Shown here in pieces: positions 6,164-10,362 of a DNA stretch of 10,362 nt; within the stretch, counting starts at the first letter, position 1; every line of letters starts with the position of its first letter. The position numbers and the translations under genes were made by a program. The notes beneath the pieces were generated by a model, which saw nothing but the letters and a program-made list of their open reading frames with translations, searched no databases and was not told the DNA's origin. The stretch is from Acetomicrobium sp. UBA3949. GTDB lineage: Bacteria > Synergistota > Synergistia > Synergistales > Acetomicrobiaceae. The stretch is taken from positions 1 to 10,362 of the forward strand of contig DGDP01000060.1 in assembly GCA_002385485.1 (NCBI GenBank), read 5' to 3'.

Positions 6164-6832
6164 TTGTTTGAATTCCCCCGAGACCCAAAAGAGGCTATCG
6201 AATTACAGAAGAAAATATGCAGCTTCGTGATAACTGAAGATTATTGCGATATAGAGAAGGTTAGGCTAATAGGCGGCATAGATGTAGCCTACAAGGGCAG
6301 GGGAGCAAAAGAGGGATGTGCCGTAGCCCTTATATGGGATCGTCTCACCGGCGAGACAGTGGAAGCTGTTTACGTCGAAGAAAGCATCAACTTTCCCTAC
6401 ATACCAGGCTTGCTTTCCTTCAGGGAACTGCCTATTGCAATAAAGGCTTTCGACAAATTATCGCTGAAAGCAGACCTGTGGATGATAGACGGAGCCGGAA
6501 TCGCACACCCCAGAAGATTGGGCATAGCTGCTCATTTCGGCGTAGTCTTGGGCTTGCCTGCTATTGGAGTTGCCAAAAGTCGTTTGATAGGAAGCCACCT
6601 GTCTGTGCCTCGGACAAAGGGGTCGTGGGTGCCGCTGCGACAGAATGGCGAAGTTATCGGACATGTCCTGCGAACGAGAAGTGACGTTCGACCCCTCTAT
6701 GTGAGTCCTGGCCATAAAGTATCATTATTGCAATCTGCTAATTTGGTTTTAGCGTGTTGCAGTCGTTATCGCTTGCCTGAGCCCACCCGCCTGGCCCATC
6801 AGTTGGTAACTGCCAAGGTCCATTCCAATTAA
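6164..6832 (+). CDS. nfi: Endonuclease V (deoxyinosine 3' endonuclease)
   Basis: The product is 222 residues, close to E. coli Nfi (about 223). Endonuclease V nicks DNA one base 3' of deaminated bases, chiefly deoxyinosine, using Mg2+. Family motifs are GGIDVAY with catalytic Asp40, PYIPGLLSFRE with the Tyr79 wedge and Glu88, IDGAGIAHPRRLG with Asp109, then AIGVAKSRL and the C-terminal YRLPEPTR. In the third motif Ala111 stands where E. coli has His (DGHG). I chose TTG at 6164: AGGAG at 6151-6155 is 8 bases ahead. Starts further upstream (GTG 6113) lie inside the terminator hairpin. No separate promoter was recognised, so expression may rely on readthrough. Its stop is one base from that of dcd on the other strand. 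Confidence 0.93.
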   Translation: MFEFPRDPKEAIELQKKICSFVITEDYCDIEKVRLIGGIDVAYKGRGAKEGCAVALIWDRLTGETVEAVYVEESINFPYIPGLLSFRELPIAIKAFDKLSLKADLWMIDGAGIAHPRRLGIAAHFGVVLGLPAIGVAKSRLIGSHLSVPRTKGSWVPLRQNGEVIGHVLRTRSDVRPLYVSPGHKVSLLQSANLVLACCSRYRLPEPTRLAHQLVTAKVHSN

Positions 6833-6833
6833 T

Positions 6834-7430
6834 CTAATCTCTCTTTCGAGTGAGCCTCAGCACTTCTTCGTCCTCATAGGCCTTGCTGGCCGTGGCCTTG
6901 GTGTCAAAGGCGTACTTGCCCTTGTATGCTTGCACTTCGCCGTCCAGCCTGTGAAAAACGAGCTGAGCTATCCTCGTTCCGGGATACAGGGAAAGAGGCA
7001 CCTCTCCTTCGTTGACCAGCTCTAAAGTTATAACTCCTTGAAATCCTGGATCGACGAAGGTTGCCGTAGCAATTACGAGACCAGCCCTTCCCCAGGAAGA
7101 CCTGCCTATGACATAAGCCATGACATTTCGAGGCAATCGAAGGAATTCCAAGGTCGAGCTCAGAACGAATTGGCCGGGATGCAATATAAAGGGCTGGCCA
7201 TAATCAGTCCTTATATGATCGTAATAATCTACCCAAGCTGTGTTGTCGAAAGCTCTTTTTACGTCCATTACCGGAATCTGGCCCTTTCTAAAGAGCACGA
7301 AGTCCTGCCCGAGCCTTACATCGAGCGATGCCCTTCCGATCTGGCGATTTAAATCCAACAAAGGTGTAACGACCAAATCGCCCCTATCCAACATGTTTTT
7401 GATTTCATTTGAACCAAGCACGTTCGCCAT
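6834..7430 (-). CDS. dcd: dCTP deaminase family protein (possibly with dUTPase activity)
   Basis: The product is 198 residues, similar to E. coli Dcd (193). The family converts dCTP to dUTP (some members on to dUMP) for dTMP synthesis, as a trimer. Visible motifs are RASLDVRLG (33-41), FILHPGQFVLSSTLE (81-95), IGRSSWGR (108-115, nucleotide-binding Arg110/Ser111/Ser112), VDPGFQGVITLELVN (126-140, catalytic Glu137 and Asp127) and YPGTRIAQLVF. Compared with E. coli as I recall it, the stretch between RSS and DPG is one residue shorter, so mono- or bifunctionality cannot be decided by eye. The start is ATG at 7430, with GGAGG 10 bases before it. A longer frame to 7496 would overlap the upstream gene and lacks family similarity. 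It lies 23 bases after the unknown gene, likely one operon. Confidence 0.88.
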   Translation of the reverse strand: MANVLGSNEIKNMLDRGDLVVTPLLDLNRQIGRASLDVRLGQDFVLFRKGQIPVMDVKRAFDNTAWVDYYDHIRTDYGQPFILHPGQFVLSSTLEFLRLPRNVMAYVIGRSSWGRAGLVIATATFVDPGFQGVITLELVNEGEVPLSLYPGTRIAQLVFHRLDGEVQAYKGKYAFDTKATASKAYEDEEVLRLTRKRD

Positions 7431-7453
7431 GTATCGTCGCCCTCCTTCGAAAT

Positions 7454-8332
7454 TCAAGACATTTGATATCGCGATAAGAACAGACTGCCGTCGCATGCAA
7501 AGGCGATCAGCCTTTCTAGGGAAGTTAATTCCTCGAGCGAGACCCCGCTGTAAACTTTGTAGGAGGCAACGATGGAACCGGCGATGAGGATATTTTTTAT
7601 GTCCAGCGCTTTTTCCTTGTTTTGACAGGGGGGAATATTGTCGAGGAACAAGGATGTGGCATAGACTATCTCATCCCATTCCCAATCCCATACATGGGAT
7701 GAGACGGCATTCTCGGCAGAACAATGGGACAAAAGGGCAAACCATCCTTTTATCTTCTCCGGCCAGTCGAAAGCCTCTAGGTCTTTCCAGGCGAACCTCT
7801 CATAACTGGATGTCAAAAGCGAAAGGGCAGGCGAGAAGATAAGAGCAAAACGGTTATAAGCCCTGTTTTCATACATGGCCCACGCTCTATCCAGATGTTC
7901 GGACAAAAACTGAAGGTTTAAGGGGGAATCCTGTTCCTCTACGTCAAAGGGCAGTAAGTACCATTCATAGGGTTGTTCCCAGTTGGGGAAGAACTTCTGT
8001 ATGTCGCTTAAGGAGAAATCTTCCTCTATAAAAGGGATGACGTAACATTTAACGGGAGGACCGTACAGGTCCAGGAGTTTATTAGGCCATTCCGGCGCTC
8101 CGAAGTTTATGCCCAAAATGATCTTATCTATAACAGATAGGGCTTTCGATAGACCTTCGATAAGGGGAGTAATGGCTTCATCGGTATTCAGCCCTCTTAA
8201 GTTGCGATCTATTATTTCAAGTATTTCCCTGCCCCTTGGCTGCGTCGAAGGTTTTTCAAGTGCGGTCTTGAGTTTTTTCATGGTGTAAAAGATGTGCCAT
8301 CGAGTGTCATTTTTGAAATTTGGATATTTCAC
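7454..8332 (-). CDS. Hypothetical protein, Trp-rich, unrecognised
   Basis: From the chosen GTG at 8332 the product is 292 residues. I do not recognise a family. It is rich in tryptophan and other aromatics, with a striking HVWDWEWDE run around residues 213-221 and other W positions (PEW, NWE, YEW, AWKD, DWPE, GWF). It has few cysteines, no clear signal peptide and no obvious nucleotide-binding loop. A moderately hydrophobic stretch near residues 246-258 is too short and mixed to call a membrane helix. GTG 8332 follows GGGAGG by 11 bases; the alternative ATG at 8281 (275 residues) has no good ribosome site. The open frame continues to 8581 but would then overlap metH. It is 23 bases upstream of dcd and diverges from metH. 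A near-parS palindrome overlaps its start. Confidence 0.7.
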   Translation of the reverse strand: MKYPNFKNDTRWHIFYTMKKLKTALEKPSTQPRGREILEIIDRNLRGLNTDEAITPLIEGLSKALSVIDKIILGINFGAPEWPNKLLDLYGPPVKCYVIPFIEEDFSLSDIQKFFPNWEQPYEWYLLPFDVEEQDSPLNLQFLSEHLDRAWAMYENRAYNRFALIFSPALSLLTSSYERFAWKDLEAFDWPEKIKGWFALLSHCSAENAVSSHVWDWEWDEIVYATSLFLDNIPPCQNKEKALDIKNILIAGSIVASYKVYSGVSLEELTSLERLIAFACDGSLFLSRYQMS

Positions 8333-8339
8333 GTGAAAT
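8326..8339. other. parS-like palindrome (candidate ParB-binding site)
   Basis: ATTTCACGTGAAAT is a perfect 14-bp palindrome. Its inner 12 bp, TTTCACGTGAAA, are identical to the core of the bacterial parS consensus TGTTTCACGTGAAACA; over 16 bp (8325-8340) 13 match. ParB (Spo0J) binds such sites to segregate chromosome origins. The site covers the GTG start of the minus-strand unknown gene, so it could instead be an operator for that gene. The differences fall at the outer positions, including the usual G and C flanks. Confidence 0.45.
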
Positions 8340-8368
8340 TTTACCTCCCTTTGAGTAGAATACATCTC

Positions 8369-8402
8369 ATTATAGTGTATATATTTATGACAATATATCA
8401 TA
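8369..8402. promoter_or_regulatory. Divergent AT-rich promoter region between the unknown gene and metH
   Basis: On the minus strand TATAAT (8369-8374) is a perfect -10 box about 37 bases before the GTG at 8332, though no good -35 stands at 16-18 bases. On the plus strand TATAGT (8371-8376) overlaps it. An inverted repeat, TATGA (8386-8390) and TCATA (8398-8402) around 7 bases, could be an operator. No cobalamin or S-adenosylmethionine riboswitch fits in the roughly 93 bases available before metH. Confidence 0.35.
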
Positions 8403-8425
8403 GCAGGGAAAGGTGTGATTTTGAC

Positions 8426-10362
8426 TTGCCGTTGAAATTTGTTGATTCGATTGCCTCCCTCGATAGGGTATTGGTGCTGGATGGCGGAATGGGCACTATG
8501 CTCTCCGAGAAGGGGTGGCGTCCGCCAATGTTGCCGGAGGAGATGAATCTGACCGCCCCCGATGTAGTGCTCGATATCCACAAAGAGTACCTCAGATCCG
8601 GCGCTTCCGTTGTTGAGACCAACTCCTTTGGTTCGAGCCCGATAAAGCTGAGCTATAGGGGGATGGGCGAAAAGGCACGGCGGATAAACGAAGAGGCTGC
8701 GCGCATTGCCAGACGAGCCGCAGAAGGATGGGACGCCTATGTGGCGGGTTCCATGGGTCCCTTGGGCGAACTTATAAGGCCACTTGGAAACTTAAGTTTC
8801 GAAGAGGCCTACGAAGCCTACAGGGAGCAGGCTATCGGGTTGAGAGACGGCGGAGTGGACTTTTTTCTGATCGAAACGCAGATGGACATAAAAGAGGCGA
8901 AGGCTGCCGTATTGGCCATTAAAGATGTGGCGGCTCATATTCCTTTCGTGGTTTCCTTCACCTTTGAACGCAATGGGCGTACTATAACGGGAAGTCCGCC
9001 GGAGGTGGTTGCCCACTGGGCAAGGATGATAGGAGCCTGTGCTGTGGGAGTTAACTGCGGCTTTGGGCCGGATCTCGCAAGAGAAATAGTCAAGAAACTC
9101 TACCTTAATGCAGGAATCCCAATCTTTGCCTATCCGAACGCGGGTACCCCCGGAAAGGAGGACTTCGATCCAAGGGAATTTGCCGAGGAAGGGCGCGAAT
9201 TAATTCGGGCAGGAGCTTCCGTCGTAGGCGGTTGCTGCGGCACAACCCCTGAACATATAGCTCACTTGAAAGGCGTTGCTTCGCAAGAAAAACCCCTACG
9301 TCCCAGGAAAGTCGAAAAGGCGGCCCTGGCAAGCAGGAGCAGATTGGTTTTTGCGGGAGCCGGTGAACCAATAGTCGTTGTAGGCGAAAGGATAAACGTA
9401 TCGAGAAAGTCACCCATAAGGGATGAGGTGGCTCAGTACAAGTGGGATGCCATTTCAGAGGAGGCGAGAAGACAAAGCAGTTCAGGATCCCAGGTGATAG
9501 ACGTCAATATAAGTCTGCCCGGCATCGACAGAAAAAGGGCAATCCGAGAGGCCGTCGAGGCCGTAGAAAGCGCCTGCACCCTCCCCATCTCTATTGATGC
9601 CGACGAAGCTGACGTCCTTGAGGAGGGGTTGATTCACGTTGCAGGAATTCCCTTGATAAATTCCGTGACCGCCGAAAGGGAAAAGTTAATTAAGGGCATA
9701 GAACTTGCAAAGAGGTACGGCGCTTGCCTGGTCGTGCTTGCCATAGACGAGGATGGTATATCGGAGACGGCGGAAGGGAGAATAAAGGCCGTAGAAAAGG
9801 TTTGCGCTCTCGCCGACGAGATGGGTTTTTCGAAATCGAGACTGTTCGTAGATCCCCTTACCATGTCAGTGGCCGCGGATGTGAGAGCCGGAGTTGTCAC
9901 GTTAGAGGTGCTGAGGGCGTTTAAAAAGCTTGGCCTTTTTACCATAATGGGCGTCAGCAACGTATCGCACGGTCTGCCCAACAGGTCTCTTTTGAACAAT
10001 GCTTTTCTCACCATGGCAGCAGGCGCCGGATTGGATTCGGTGATAGCAAACCCGTTGGACGAAAGCTTCGCTTCCTTGATGATGGCTTGCAATCTTTTGG
10101 TCGGACGGGATAAAGGGGCATCCCGCTATATAACTTGGGCGAGGTCTTTAAAGTCAGAGGCAAAAGACACCTCTTCCCCTGCGAAGGAGGAAGGCGTCTC
10201 GAGCCCGATAGAAGAGATGAAGGGCATGATCGTACAGGGCGACAGGGGGGGCGTTTTAGCCGTCGCCAGGAGGTTTTTGAGCGAGGGAGGAGAGCCTTTG
10301 GCTCTGATAAATGACGTTGTCCTCCCCGCTTTGGAGGAGGTGGGCAGATTGTACGAATGTGG
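8426..10362 (+). CDS. metH: Cobalamin-dependent methionine synthase, 3' end beyond window
   Basis: Open to the window edge, with about 645 codons visible. Module 1 (residues 1 to about 290) is the homocysteine S-methyltransferase barrel: VLVLDGGMGTML at the start and zinc cysteines Cys211 (GVNCGFGP) and Cys270/Cys271 (GGCCGTTPEHI). Module 2 (about 315-580) is the pterin/methyltetrahydrofolate barrel, from GERIN at 320-324 to GVSNVSHGLPNRS and ANPLDE. From about 590 the cobalamin cap domain begins (MKGMIVQGDRGG, LPALEEVGRLYECG). The enzyme moves a methyl group from methyltetrahydrofolate via cobalamin to homocysteine. The order and motifs resemble the Thermotoga-type MetH that lacks the C-terminal reactivation domain, but the missing end prevents a test. 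The start is uncertain: TTG 8426 has AAAGGTG about 10 bases ahead; TTG 8432 is an alternative. Confidence 0.93.
   Translation, partial: MPLKFVDSIASLDRVLVLDGGMGTMLSEKGWRPPMLPEEMNLTAPDVVLDIHKEYLRSGASVVETNSFGSSPIKLSYRGMGEKARRINEEAARIARRAAEGWDAYVAGSMGPLGELIRPLGNLSFEEAYEAYREQAIGLRDGGVDFFLIETQMDIKEAKAAVLAIKDVAAHIPFVVSFTFERNGRTITGSPPEVVAHWARMIGACAVGVNCGFGPDLAREIVKKLYLNAGIPIFAYPNAGTPGKEDFDPREFAEEGRELIRAGASVVGGCCGTTPEHIAHLKGVASQEKPLRPRKVEKAALASRSRLVFAGAGEPIVVVGERINVSRKSPIRDEVAQYKWDAISEEARRQSSSGSQVIDVNISLPGIDRKRAIREAVEAVESACTLPISIDADEADVLEEGLIHVAGIPLINSVTAEREKLIKGIELAKRYGACLVVLAIDEDGISETAEGRIKAVEKVCALADEMGFSKSRLFVDPLTMSVAADVRAGVVTLEVLRAFKKLGLFTIMGVSNVSHGLPNRSLLNNAFLTMAAGAGLDSVIANPLDESFASLMMACNLLVGRDKGASRYITWARSLKSEAKDTSSPAKEEGVSSPIEEMKGMIVQGDRGGVLAVARRFLSEGGEPLALINDVVLPALEEVGRLYEC

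Noticed and set aside
7431..7496. Longer dcd start at 7496
   Set aside because: It overlaps the end of the upstream gene, shows no family similarity in the added residues, and ATG 7430 has GGAGG ahead.
8333..8425. Cobalamin or S-adenosylmethionine riboswitch before metH
   Set aside because: The gap is only about 93 bases, AT-rich, and lacks the conserved cores and a terminator or sequestering stem.
8333..8581. N-terminal extension of the minus-strand unknown gene up to 8581
   Set aside because: It would overlap the metH barrel start, which is clearly coding on the other strand, and the best ribosome site points to GTG 8332.
9634..10092. 152-codon minus-strand frame opposite metH
   Set aside because: It lies wholly within the conserved methyltetrahydrofolate-binding module of metH, and the product is compositionally odd.

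Overview
The window carries a bacterial translation and transcription locus in the classical order rpmG - tRNA-Trp - secE - nusG - rplK - rplA - rplJ - rplL. It is interrupted and flanked by unrelated genes. Strong purine-rich Shine-Dalgarno sites, several TTG starts, a zinc-ribbon L33, an archaeal-type phosphoglycerate mutase and a Thermotoga-like MetH suggest an anaerobic, possibly thermophilic bacterium. My best guess is a Synergistota-like lineage, but this rests on general resemblance only and no marker in the window proves it.

Layout. Positions 1-310 hold rpmG, tRNA-Trp and a strong intrinsic terminator. Positions 413-2485 hold a two-gene minus-strand operon (TTG-started phosphoglycerate mutase-like protein, then a PP-loop-type protein) that separates tRNA-Trp from secE. 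A divergent promoter pair lies at 2549-2628. Positions 2819-4897 carry secE, nusG, rplK and rplA. A new near-consensus promoter at 4951-4979 starts an L10-type attenuated leader in front of rplJ and rplL (5134-6099). A strong terminator follows rplL, where rpoB would normally be expected. Endonuclease V comes next (6164-6832), meeting dcd tail-to-tail with one base between the stops. On the minus strand an unrecognised Trp-rich gene precedes dcd. From 8426 to the window end runs metH (homocysteine- and folate-binding modules and the start of the cobalamin cap), cut off by the window edge.

How the genes work together. The core supplies SecE (protein export), NusG (transcription elongation) and the L11/L1/L10/L12 stalk proteins. 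RNA elements suggest feedback control: an L1-site-like hairpin before rplA and an attenuator before rplJ. Endonuclease V and Dcd both touch deaminated nucleotides (DNA repair and dUTP supply).

The points I find most worth checking are three. A GC-only hairpin sits between an 11-nt Shine-Dalgarno match and the nusG start, and may bridge an otherwise overlong spacer. A 14-bp perfect palindrome at 8326-8339 contains the 12-bp core of ParB's parS site. The rplL-rpoB linkage is broken. No CRISPR array, insertion sequence or rRNA gene is visible.
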